This document shows positions 7,257 to 13,231 of a stretch of 13,231 nt of DNA, piece by piece. The notes below the pieces were generated by a model, which worked only from the letters and a program-made list of their open reading frames with translations, was not told the origin of the DNA and did not search any database. The stretch comes from Synergistales bacterium (GTDB taxonomy: Bacteria > Synergistota > Synergistia > Synergistales > 79-D21): positions 456,422 to 469,652 of the forward strand of contig JADLKH010000003.1 of NCBI GenBank assembly GCA_015657435.1, read 5' to 3'. Every line of letters starts with the position of its first letter. Positions within the stretch are counted from its first letter, which is position 1. Position numbers and translations under genes: made by a program.

Positions 7257-7808
7257 ATGATGCGGATGGCCATCGCCACCGTGGAATTGATCAGCGTAGC
7301 CCGGGGGGTGCTCGCGGCGGACACGATGCTGAAGGCCGCGAGCGTGACGCTGTACGAGGCGCACCCGATCTGCCCGGGAAAGTTCATCATCGTTGTCGGG
7401 GGAGAGGTCGGAGCCGTCGAGGAATCCCTGAAGGCGGGCCTTCTCGTCGGCCGCGAGGCGGTCAGCGATTCGATGATCCTCCCCAACGTGCACCCCGACG
7501 TGTTCCGGGCCCTTGCCGGAAGCTCGGAACCCGGTCCGGCGCGGGCCATCGGCATCGTGGAGACGATGGCCGGACCCTGCGCCATCGAGGCGGCCGACGC
7601 GGCGGCGAAGGCGGCGAGCGTGACCCTGGTCGAGATCCGCATCGGGCGGGGCATGGGAGCAAAGGCGTTCTTCAGCTTCCTCGGCGAGGTGGCGGATGTC
7701 CATGCGGCTGCGGAAGCCGCAAGGGCCGTCGTTGCTCCGCGCGGCCTTCTGGTCGACATCGCCGAGATTACGGGGCCGCATCCGGACCTGCCCATGGTCG
7801 TCCTGTAG
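7257..7808 (+). CDS. pduT: PduT-like tandem BMC-T shell protein with pore Fe-S cysteine
   Basis: A 183-residue protein of two tandem BMC domains (about 4-90 and 95-183), close to the 184 of Salmonella PduT. PduT trimers hold a 4Fe-4S cluster at the pore through one cysteine per subunit (Cys38); here the matching HPICPGKF places it at C39. Domain 2 begins AIGIVETMAGPCAIEAADAAAKAASVTLVE. GGGGTGA five bases upstream supports ATG 7257; two more ATGs follow closely. It begins five bases after the pduS stop. Characterised PduT binds PduS, so the pair probably passes electrons between cytosol and lumen. It is one of two trimeric shell proteins here, the other being EutL. Confidence 0.93.
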   Translation: MMRMAIATVELISVARGVLAADTMLKAASVTLYEAHPICPGKFIIVVGGEVGAVEESLKAGLLVGREAVSDSMILPNVHPDVFRALAGSSEPGPARAIGIVETMAGPCAIEAADAAAKAASVTLVEIRIGRGMGAKAFFSFLGEVADVHAAAEAARAVVAPRGLLVDIAEITGPHPDLPMVVL

Positions 7809-7839
7809 CGGGGCCGCGAACGCGAAGGGAGAGATCGAC

Positions 7840-8196
7840 TTGACGGCACAGTCCCCCGGCGAAGAAAAGAAGCGGCTGATTCAGGAATACGTCCCCGGCA
7901 AGCAGGTGACGCTTGCCCACCTGATCGCCAACCCCGAGAAGGACTTGTGCGAAAGCCTGGGCGTGGAGGGTGTCGGCGCGGTGGGAGTCATGACCATCAC
8001 CCCCGGCGAGGGCGCCATCATCGCGGGTGACATCGCCTCGAAGGCGGCTTCGGTGAAGATCGAGTTTGTCGACCGGTTCACCGGATGTCTCATGATGACG
8101 GGCTCGGTGGCAGAGGTGGAAACCGCCCTTGCTCAGGCTGTGGCAGGCCTGGAGCGAATCCTGGAGTTCTTTCCGTGCCGGGTCACGAAGACGTGA
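7840..8196 (+). CDS. eutS: Permuted shell protein EutS (BMC-H, TTG start)
   Basis: A circularly permuted BMC hexamer protein of 118 residues. It closely follows E. coli EutS: KKRLIQEYVPGKQVTLAHLIANPEKDL, GAVGVMTITPGEGAIIAGDIASKAASVKIEFVDRFTG, and GSVAEVETALAQAVAGLERIL. In the known E. coli structure this protein is bent and is thought to sit at shell edges. TTG 7840, with AAGGGAG a few bases upstream, gives an N-terminus matching the family. The ATG at 7696 would instead read out of frame through pduT. The stop overlaps the eutP start (GTGA). eutS and eutP are neighbours at the head of the enterobacterial operon; here they are at the tail. Confidence 0.95.
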   Translation: MTAQSPGEEKKRLIQEYVPGKQVTLAHLIANPEKDLCESLGVEGVGAVGVMTITPGEGAIIAGDIASKAASVKIEFVDRFTGCLMMTGSVAEVETALAQAVAGLERILEFFPCRVTKT

Positions 8197-8645
8197 GAAA
8201 CAAAGACAGGTTCCTGCGCGTCATGGCAATCGGCCCCGTGGGGGCGGGAAAATCGACCCTCCTCGCCCGGCTCGGCCTGAGAAGCGGCCCCGCCAGGAAG
8301 ACGGGAGGGGTCGAATTTCACGCGGAGGCCGTGGATACGCCCGGAGAAGCTTTCGAAATCCCGACTCTGTACCACATGCTGATCATGTCCTCCACGAAGG
8401 CTTCCGTTGTCCTGCTGCTGGCCGATCCGACCCGGAAAAAACGTTACCCCGCCCGATTTGCCCTTTCCATGCGCGCCCCGATCGTCGGGGTCGTCTCCAA
8501 GATCGATATCGCCACCCCCGAAAACATCCTCCGTGCCGAGAAAACCCTCGCCCAGAGCGGCGTGCGCAAAATATTCTGCGTCTCCTCCGTCACCGGGGAA
8601 GGAGTGCCTCAACTCGAAGCTTGCCTGGAGACTCTCAGGAACTGA
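8193..8645 (+). CDS. eutP: EutP/PduV-type small GTPase-like protein
   Basis: A P-loop protein found in Eut and Pdu operons. Salmonella EutP has been reported to act as an acetate kinase, and PduV has been linked to compartment positioning, so the role here is open. The 150 residues show Walker A GPVGAGKST (14-22), a G3-like DTPGE, a G4-like SKID in place of NKxD, and a G5-like SSVTGEG. GTG 8193 overlaps the eutS stop and gives nine residues before the first strand; ATG 8223 is a shorter alternative that begins inside that strand. It is the last recognisable eut gene. No intrinsic terminator with a T run follows immediately. Confidence 0.92.
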   Translation: MRNKDRFLRVMAIGPVGAGKSTLLARLGLRSGPARKTGGVEFHAEAVDTPGEAFEIPTLYHMLIMSSTKASVVLLLADPTRKKRYPARFALSMRAPIVGVVSKIDIATPENILRAEKTLAQSGVRKIFCVSSVTGEGVPQLEACLETLRN

Positions 8646-8670
8646 TCCCGGTTTTCGTTTTGGCGGGTGG

Positions 8671-8703
8671 CCGGAGGACCCGTTTTCCGGTATCGTAAAA
8701 CGG
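8671..8703 (+). promoter_or_regulatory. Overlapping inverted repeats in the eutP-dehydrogenase gap
   Basis: CCGTTTT (8680-8686) and AAAACGG (8697-8703) are perfect 7-base arms. CCGGA (8671-8675) and TCCGG (8686-8690) are 5-base arms that share base 8686 with the first pair and cross it, so the two stems cannot both form. No T run follows, so it is not a simple intrinsic terminator. It could be an operator or a weak RNA switch before the dehydrogenase. No convincing promoter hexamer pair was found here. Confidence 0.35.
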
Positions 8704-8734
8704 CTAGACTCCGGTCAATGGGGGAGGGAGTACG

Positions 8735-9721
8735 ATGGACAATCTGGTTGCAGTTTCCTTTGAGCCGGTCGAAGGCGGTCGGGAGGCGATCCTGGCCCAG
8801 CTTCAGGGATTCGCCGACGTGGTTTTTCTGCCCGACCTGGAAACGCAGGCTAGGGCGGTCGCGGTGGCGCGGGCTCGTGTTCTTTTCGCCAGCCACTTCT
8901 TTCGGGGAGAGATCACGGAGGATGAATGGGAGGCCTTCGCGGCGCTGGAGTTCATCCAGACCCTTTACGCGGGGGTCGAGAAGACGCCGTTTCATCTGGT
9001 GCCGAAGGATGTCCTGCTGGCATCGAACGCCGGGACCTTTGCGGAGCCTCTGGCGGAACAGGTGCTGACCCTGGCTCTGGCCTGCGCGAAGCGCCTTTTC
9101 CCGAAGTATGCCGGGATGAAGGCCGGGCAGTTCGACCGCAACCCCACGAACCGCTACCTTGGCAACGGCACCTGCCTGATCGTTGGCTTCGGCGGGATTG
9201 GGAAGGCCGTAGCCGGAAGGATGCGCGCCCTGGGGATGAAAATCTGGGGGGTGAACCGGTCGGGACGCTCGGACGAGCCGGTGAACCGGATCGGCACGAT
9301 GGCGGACCTGGACGAAATGCTGCCCGAAGCGGATGTGGTGGTGCTCTGCCTGCCGCTTACCCCGGGAAGCCGGGGGATGGTGAATCACGCTCGCCTCAGG
9401 CGGATGAAGCCCGACGCGATCCTGGTAAACGTGGGGCGTGGGGCGCTGGTGGAGGAGGAAGACCTGTACCGGCACCTGCTCACCCATCCCGACTTTTTCT
9501 ACGGAGCGGACGTCTGGTGGGACGAACCCGACGGAAACGCGCCCTTCTCCATGCGGTTTCCTTTTCTTGACCGGCCGAACGTGGCGGGAACGCCCCACAA
9601 CGCCGACCGGGTACCCGGAATGGACCTCGAGGCCACGGGAGTGGCGGCGCGCAACATTCGCCGTTTCCTGGAGAAGGAGAAACCCCTGAACATCGTGAAC
9701 CCCTCCGACTACAACGGTTGA
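8735..9721 (+). CDS. D-2-hydroxyacid dehydrogenase family oxidoreductase
   Basis: A cytosolic NAD(P)-dependent enzyme that interconverts a 2-oxoacid and a D-2-hydroxyacid; the exact substrate cannot be told from sequence. The 328 residues have the dinucleotide motif GFGGIG (151-156) and a complete catalytic triad: R235 in NVGRGALVEE, E264 in WWDEP and H288 in GTPHNA. ATG 8735 has a strong GGGAGGGAG upstream. It lies 89 bases past eutP and is closed by the terminator at 9762-9797, so it may be the last gene of the eut transcript or a single gene. It carries no encapsulation-like tail. Relatives include glyoxylate/hydroxypyruvate reductases and phosphoglycerate dehydrogenase-like enzymes. A direct role in ethanolamine use is not evident. 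Confidence 0.88.
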   Translation: MDNLVAVSFEPVEGGREAILAQLQGFADVVFLPDLETQARAVAVARARVLFASHFFRGEITEDEWEAFAALEFIQTLYAGVEKTPFHLVPKDVLLASNAGTFAEPLAEQVLTLALACAKRLFPKYAGMKAGQFDRNPTNRYLGNGTCLIVGFGGIGKAVAGRMRALGMKIWGVNRSGRSDEPVNRIGTMADLDEMLPEADVVVLCLPLTPGSRGMVNHARLRRMKPDAILVNVGRGALVEEEDLYRHLLTHPDFFYGADVWWDEPDGNAPFSMRFPFLDRPNVAGTPHNADRVPGMDLEATGVAARNIRRFLEKEKPLNIVNPSDYNG

Positions 9722-9761
9722 TCAAAGGTCCTTCTTGAATCGGGACCAGTGTGAATTGAAC

Positions 9762-9797
9762 GGGGCCGGCTTAAGCTTGGCCCTTTTTTTTATTTTT
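9762..9797 (+). terminator. Rho-independent terminator after the dehydrogenase gene
   Basis: GGGCC (9763-9767) pairs with GGCCC (9779-9783) around an 11-base loop, with possible G-T pairs extending the stem. It is followed at once by eight T, one A and five T (9784-9797). It separates the eut/dehydrogenase region from the regulator-transporter unit. A weaker GGTCC/GGACC repeat lies at 9728-9747. Confidence 0.85.
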
Positions 9798-9808
9798 AGG
9801 GCTTCTTG

Positions 9809-9837
9809 TTGACACGGGTTGCTCGGAGAAGTAAGAT
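9809..9837 (+). promoter_or_regulatory. Sigma-70-type promoter for the GntR-transporter operon
   Basis: A perfect -35 TTGACA (9809-9814) and -10 TAAGAT (9832-9837, four of six consensus bases) are separated by the optimal 17 bases. Transcription should begin near 9844, leaving a leader of about 57 bases before the regulator's TTG start. It lies just after the terminator, as expected for a new transcription unit. Confidence 0.8.
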
Positions 9838-9890
9838 TTCGGATATATTTTGGGATACACATATATTAATAAATAATGAAATAACGATGG
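9838..9890 (+). promoter_or_regulatory. AT-rich leader with repeated ATATAT boxes, candidate GntR operator
   Basis: In a GC-rich window this stretch is strikingly AT-rich. It has ATATAT at 9843-9848 and again at 9861-9866 (18 bases centre to centre) and the palindrome TATTAATA at 9864-9871, all at or just past the predicted start site. A repressor bound here would block transcription. It does not match the classical FadR operator, so the assignment is inferred from position and symmetry. Confidence 0.4.
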
Positions 9891-9900
9891 GGGTGCGGGT

Positions 9901-10590
9901 TTGGAAACCAAGTCCGCGGAAGATAAGGCCTACAAGGCGATAATCCGCCAGATTCTCGATCAGAAATACCCGCCGGGCTCATCCCTTGTCGAGTCGCAGC
10001 TCGCAGAGGATCTGGGAATGAGCCGGACTCCCATCCGGAACGCCCTGCGCAGGCTGACGACGGACGGTTTTCTCGAAAATCCCTTCAACCGCAGCTGCCG
10101 TGTCCCGAAGCTGTCGCGAAAGGACCTGGAGAAGCTTTTTGACCTTCGGCTCTGTCTTGAAACGAAGGCCGCCTGCGATGCCGCCCTCAACGCTCCGGAA
10201 GAGAGAAGGGAAGAATTCGAGAAGCTGATCGCGGAAGAGCGGGAAGGGTATTACACCGGGAACAAGGATCTTTACGAGATCAACCAGCAGATCCATTTCG
10301 GAATCGCCGCCCTGTCCGGGAACCTCTATCTGGAAGGGGCCATCAAGCCCCTCTTCTGGAGGTCGGAGCTCTACGTCTTCTTTTTCGACACCTTCTACGT
10401 CAGCAACGAGAAGAAGCCGCTCCTGAGGGATCCGGACAAGTCGAGGAGCCACAAGGAGCACAAGGCGCTGGTCGAGGCGATCTTCCGCGGCTGTGCCGCC
10501 GAAGCCGCGGAGATCATGAAGGGGCATATCCTTTCCACAAAGAGCATGCTGACCACCAACGCCGGTTTCCAGAAGGGCATCAAGGTTTGA
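9901..10590 (+). CDS. GntR-family transcriptional regulator (FadR/FCD type)
   Basis: A 229-residue DNA-binding regulator. Residues 5-72 form the winged helix, with PPGSSLVESQLAEDLGMSRTPIRNALRRLTTDGFLE as the GntR signature. Residues about 80-215 are the all-helical FCD ligand domain, with candidate metal-binding histidines in INQQIHFGI, HKEHKALVEAI and MKGHI. The start is TTG 9901 with GGGGGTG about five bases upstream; an in-frame TGA at 9877 and no ATG or GTG between leave it as the only good choice. It is promoter-proximal and 47 bases ahead of the solute-binding protein, so it probably controls its own operon in response to a small carboxylate-type ligand. The ligand is unknown, and control of the eut genes is possible but unsupported. 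Confidence 0.93.
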   Translation: METKSAEDKAYKAIIRQILDQKYPPGSSLVESQLAEDLGMSRTPIRNALRRLTTDGFLENPFNRSCRVPKLSRKDLEKLFDLRLCLETKAACDAALNAPEERREEFEKLIAEEREGYYTGNKDLYEINQQIHFGIAALSGNLYLEGAIKPLFWRSELYVFFFDTFYVSNEKKPLLRDPDKSRSHKEHKALVEAIFRGCAAEAAEIMKGHILSTKSMLTTNAGFQKGIKV

Positions 10591-10637
10591 AGCGGTTTTG
10601 TTCAAGTTCCATTCCAATCACTGAAGGAGGTTTCGCA

Positions 10638-12161
10638 ATGAGCATGAAGGGAAAGAAATGGTTGGGCTTCGTTCTTCTCGTCGCACTGGCTCTGGCGTCC
10701 GCCGTCGGCATCGCCGCCGCGGACAACGGAAGCATCGTCATCGCGCCGGCCGCCGACGCGAAAACGCTGAACCCGCTGAAGGCTTCCGACTCCTACTCGC
10801 TTTATTCGGTCTACCTCATGTACGATCCGCTGTTCACGATCGGTAAGGACCTCAAGCCGGTGCCGGTCCTGGTGTCGAAATACGAGAACCCGAACGACAG
10901 GACCTATGTCTTCCATCTCAAGAAGAACGTCAGGTTTCATGACGGCACGCCCCTCACCGCGGAAGACGTGAAGTTCACCTACGATTTCATCCGGGACAAG
11001 AAGAACGGGAACCGCTACGCGAGCTATTACGACCTCGTGGAAAAGATCGAGGTCCTCGACGCGCAAACGGTGAGGTTCGTGACCAAGGAACCCTATGCCC
11101 CGCTCGTTGCCAACCTGAACCTCTGCATCGCCCCGAAGCACATCGCCGAGAAGGATCCGGCCGCCCTCGACAGGAAGCCTGTCGGTTCCGGCCCGTACCG
11201 GTTTGTTTCGTGGAACCCCCAGGAAAAGCTCGTCCTGGAGGCGAACCCGGACTACTGGGTGAAGGGCGTGCCGAAGATCAAAAACGTTACGCTGAAGCCC
11301 ATCGGCGAAGCGACCACCCGGCTCGTCGCCCTTGAAACGGGGACGGTCGACATCGCCGACCACATTCCTCCGGCACAGACGAAGGCTCTCGCCGCGAAGG
11401 GGCTGAAGGTCATCCCGACGCAGCCGAACGGATACAACATGCTCACCTTCAACGAGACGAAGAAGCCTTTCAGCGACAAGCGGGTCCGTGAAGCGATGAC
11501 CCTGGCCCTGAATCGCAAGGAAATCGTCGAGTTCGTCTGGTACGGCCAGAACCGCCTGCTCAACAGCTCGATCATTCCCCAGTCCTGGGCCTACGAACCG
11601 AAGGTGAAGAACTACGGCCAGGATATCAAGCGGGCGAAGCAGCTTTTGGCCGAGGCCGGGTATCCGAACGGATTCGAGTTCACCCTTTCACTCGAGGCCG
11701 ACGAGAACGTGAAGAAGTTCGTCGAGATCGCGCAGCAGCAGTGGGCCCAGATCGGGCTGAAGGGGACGATGGTCGCCAAGGAGTGGGGCGCGTTCTTCAA
11801 CGACATCACCTCGGGCAAGTACGAGGTCTGCGCCTGGCAGAGCCTGGACCAGAAGGACCCGGATGTGCCGCTCTACCGGATGTTCCACTCCAAGAACTGG
11901 GCCCCGAACGGCTACAACTGGATCTTCTACAAAAACCCCAAGATGGACAGGACGCTTGACGAGGCCCGCACGACCCTGAACCGCGAGAAGCGCAAGACGC
12001 TCTATCGCGAGGCACAGAGGATGCTTTCAGAGGATTTCGTCTGCATCTATCTTGCGGAGTACAAGAAGTTCATCGGCACCTCCGCGAAGGTCAAGGGATT
12101 CTATTATTCTCCGTACGACTACCTCCGCCCCCTGGCCACCTCCACGATTGCCGGGAAGTAG
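10638..12161 (+). CDS. Family 5 periplasmic solute-binding protein of a peptide-type ABC transporter
   Basis: Captures the substrate (dipeptide, oligopeptide or similar) outside the inner membrane and delivers it to the permeases encoded downstream. The 507 residues begin with a type I signal peptide: basic MSMKGKKW, a hydrophobic core, and probable cleavage after AAA at residue 28. There is no lipobox cysteine, which suits a periplasmic protein of a diderm. Family motifs include TLNPLKASDSYS, YVFHLKKNVRFHDGTPLTAEDVKFTYDFI, PVGSGPYRFVSW and KRAKQLLAEAGYPNGFEFTL. The start is ATG 10638 with AAGGAGG seven bases before it; an in-frame GTG, TTG or ATG upstream (around 10587) would spoil the signal peptide. 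The substrate cannot be read from sequence. A strong hairpin follows the stop codon. Confidence 0.93.
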   Translation: MSMKGKKWLGFVLLVALALASAVGIAAADNGSIVIAPAADAKTLNPLKASDSYSLYSVYLMYDPLFTIGKDLKPVPVLVSKYENPNDRTYVFHLKKNVRFHDGTPLTAEDVKFTYDFIRDKKNGNRYASYYDLVEKIEVLDAQTVRFVTKEPYAPLVANLNLCIAPKHIAEKDPAALDRKPVGSGPYRFVSWNPQEKLVLEANPDYWVKGVPKIKNVTLKPIGEATTRLVALETGTVDIADHIPPAQTKALAAKGLKVIPTQPNGYNMLTFNETKKPFSDKRVREAMTLALNRKEIVEFVWYGQNRLLNSSIIPQSWAYEPKVKNYGQDIKRAKQLLAEAGYPNGFEFTLSLEADENVKKFVEIAQQQWAQIGLKGTMVAKEWGAFFNDITSGKYEVCAWQSLDQKDPDVPLYRMFHSKNWAPNGYNWIFYKNPKMDRTLDEARTTLNREKRKTLYREAQRMLSEDFVCIYLAEYKKFIGTSAKVKGFYYSPYDYLRPLATSTIAGK

Positions 12162-12182
12162 GGCTTAGCCGCACCAAAGATC

Positions 12183-12231
12183 GCGGGACCCGGCATTCCT
12201 CCCTGACGCAGGAGGAGAGGCTGGGTCCCGC
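12183..12231 (+). promoter_or_regulatory. Strong intergenic hairpin between solute-binding protein and permease
   Basis: Outer arms GCGGGACCC (12183-12191) and GGGTCCCGC (12223-12231) are perfectly complementary. Inside them, TCCTCC (12197-12202) pairs with GGAGGA (12211-12216) around an 8-base loop. No T run follows. The position suggests mRNA stabilisation or processing, or partial attenuation, that keeps binding-protein levels above permease levels. The permease ribosome site AAGGAGG (12238-12244) lies just outside the stem. Confidence 0.75.
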
Positions 12232-12254
12232 CAACGCAAGGAGGCCGCACCCGA

Positions 12255-13175
12255 ATGGCACGTTACATCCTCAGGCGCCTCTTTCAGAGCATCGGGGTTC
12301 TCCTCGGGGTCACCATCCTGGTTTTTTCCCTCGTTCAGCTTATTCCCGGAGGCCCTGCCCTGATGATCCTCGGCGAGGACGCCACGGCGGAACAGATCGC
12401 CATCGTCAACCACAACCTGGGATTGGACCGGCCCCTGCACGTCCAGTACCTGGACTGGCTCTGGAAGGTCTGCAGGGGGGATTTCGGCACCTCCTTCCAG
12501 GACAGCCGGCCCATCCTGCCGGACCTGCTCAGCCGGATGCCCGCCACGCTTGAGCTTCTCGCCGCGGCGATGTTCGTCGCACTCCTCGTCGCGATCCCGA
12601 TCGGGATCGCCTCGGCCGTGAAGAGAAATTCGCTCTTGGACAACGTGGGACGGGTATTCGCCCTGCTGGGGGTTTCCATGCCCAGTTTCTGGATCGGCCT
12701 TTTGCTCATCCTGGTCTTCGCAAAGGACCTTCGGTGGCTCCCTTCCGCCGGGCGTGAGAGCTGGACGGGCGTGATCATGCCTGCGATCGCTCTCGGCTTC
12801 GCGATGGCCGGCATCCTGATGCGGATGGTCCGGTCGAGCCTACTCGAGGTTTTGCGGGAGGATTACCTGAAAACGGCCAGGGCGAAGGGACTGTCCGAAA
12901 AGGTCGTCATTCTGAAGCACGCGATGCGCAACGCCATCCTGCCCGTCATCACGACGATCGCCCTGCAGGTGGGGAACCTCCTCGGCGGGACCGTCGTCAT
13001 CGAGACGGTCTTCGCCTGGCCGGGCATCGGACGTTTCTGCTACATGAGGATGCTCCAGCGGGACATTCCGACCATCATGGGGAACCTGATGCTTTACGCG
13101 ATCCTGGTGTGTGTCCTGAACATCATCACGGACCTGCTTTACGCGCTGTTCGACCCGCGCATCCGGTACAGTTGA
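12255..13175 (+). CDS. ABC transporter permease, DppB/OppB family
   Basis: One of two membrane subunits of a peptide-type importer in the inner membrane. The 306 residues fit the family length. There is a first membrane helix at about 9-31, then the family loop PGGPALMILG with LGLDRPLHVQY, and further helices at about 97-121, 132-156, 173-192, 228-249 and 275-298. The EAA coupling loop that contacts the ATPase is at about 203-228 (DYLKTARAKGLSEKVVILKHA), and the terminal FDPRIRYS is typical. AAGGAGG ten bases upstream serves ATG 12255. It is followed after 14 bases by the next permease gene, and ATPase genes are expected beyond the window. The transported compound is unknown. Confidence 0.93.
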   Translation: MARYILRRLFQSIGVLLGVTILVFSLVQLIPGGPALMILGEDATAEQIAIVNHNLGLDRPLHVQYLDWLWKVCRGDFGTSFQDSRPILPDLLSRMPATLELLAAAMFVALLVAIPIGIASAVKRNSLLDNVGRVFALLGVSMPSFWIGLLLILVFAKDLRWLPSAGRESWTGVIMPAIALGFAMAGILMRMVRSSLLEVLREDYLKTARAKGLSEKVVILKHAMRNAILPVITTIALQVGNLLGGTVVIETVFAWPGIGRFCYMRMLQRDIPTIMGNLMLYAILVCVLNIITDLLYALFDPRIRYS

Positions 13176-13189
13176 GAGGACCGGCGGAC

Positions 13190-13231
13190 ATGACCTTCGA
13201 CGACAACTCGAAAAAGACCCTTCGCCGCCTT
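13190..13231 (+). CDS. Start of a probable DppC/OppC-type permease, truncated by window end
   Basis: Fourteen codons (MTFDDNSKKTLRRL) run open to the window edge from ATG 13190, with GAGAGGA about nine bases upstream and a 14-base gap from the preceding permease. The family call rests on the standard gene order of peptide-type transporters (binding protein, DppB, DppC) and on the short basic start typical of DppC proteins, not on domain evidence. Confidence 0.65.
   Translation, partial: MTFDDNSKKTLRRL

Noticed and set aside
1..13231. A CRISPR array, tRNA or rRNA gene, insertion sequence or phage attachment site.
   Set aside because: No regularly spaced repeats, cloverleaf-like sequence, transposase or terminal repeats were seen on either strand.

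Overview
This GC-rich window comes from an unidentified bacterium. Every gene I can support is on the + strand, and Shine-Dalgarno sites are strong with frequent GTG and TTG starts. The substrate-binding protein of the ABC transporter has a type I signal peptide and no lipobox cysteine, which suggests a cell with a periplasm (diderm). A full bacterial microcompartment (BMC) locus next to an oligopeptide-type transporter would suit an anaerobic amine, amino-acid or peptide fermenter. Synergistota is my best guess at phylum, but it rests on general style and not on a marker gene.

Region 1 (1-8645) is the downstream part of an ethanolamine-utilization microcompartment operon. In order it holds: eutC (5' end cut by the window edge), eutL, an EutK-like BMC protein with a C-terminal extension, eutT-type corrinoid adenosyltransferase, a small flavoprotein, eutE-type acetaldehyde dehydrogenase with a C-terminal encapsulation peptide, eutM, a very short divergent BMC protein that looks circularly permuted, eutN, pduS, pduT, eutS and eutP. 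Spacing is tight, with several ATGA or GTGA overlaps, so this is probably one transcript. Seven shell or shell-like proteins are encoded.

These genes fit together as follows. EutBC (EutB presumably upstream) splits ethanolamine into ammonia and acetaldehyde inside the shell. EutE converts acetaldehyde to acetyl-CoA. EutT remakes adenosylcobalamin, and PduS (a flavin/Fe-S corrin reductase) with PduT (a shell trimer with a pore cysteine) would supply electrons for corrinoid reduction across the shell. PduS and PduT are classically propanediol-operon parts, so the locus is an Eut/Pdu hybrid.

Region 2 (8646-9721) is a gap with overlapping inverted repeats, then a D-2-hydroxyacid dehydrogenase with an intact catalytic triad. 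A good intrinsic terminator follows at 9762-9797.

Region 3 (9798-13231) starts at a near-consensus sigma-70 promoter (TTGACA, 17 bp, TAAGAT) and an AT-rich leader. It encodes a GntR/FadR-type regulator, a family-5 periplasmic solute-binding protein, a strong two-tier hairpin, a DppB-type permease, and the first 14 codons of what is probably the DppC-type permease. No RNA gene, CRISPR array or insertion sequence was seen. The longest non-coding stretch is only 179 bases (9722-9900).
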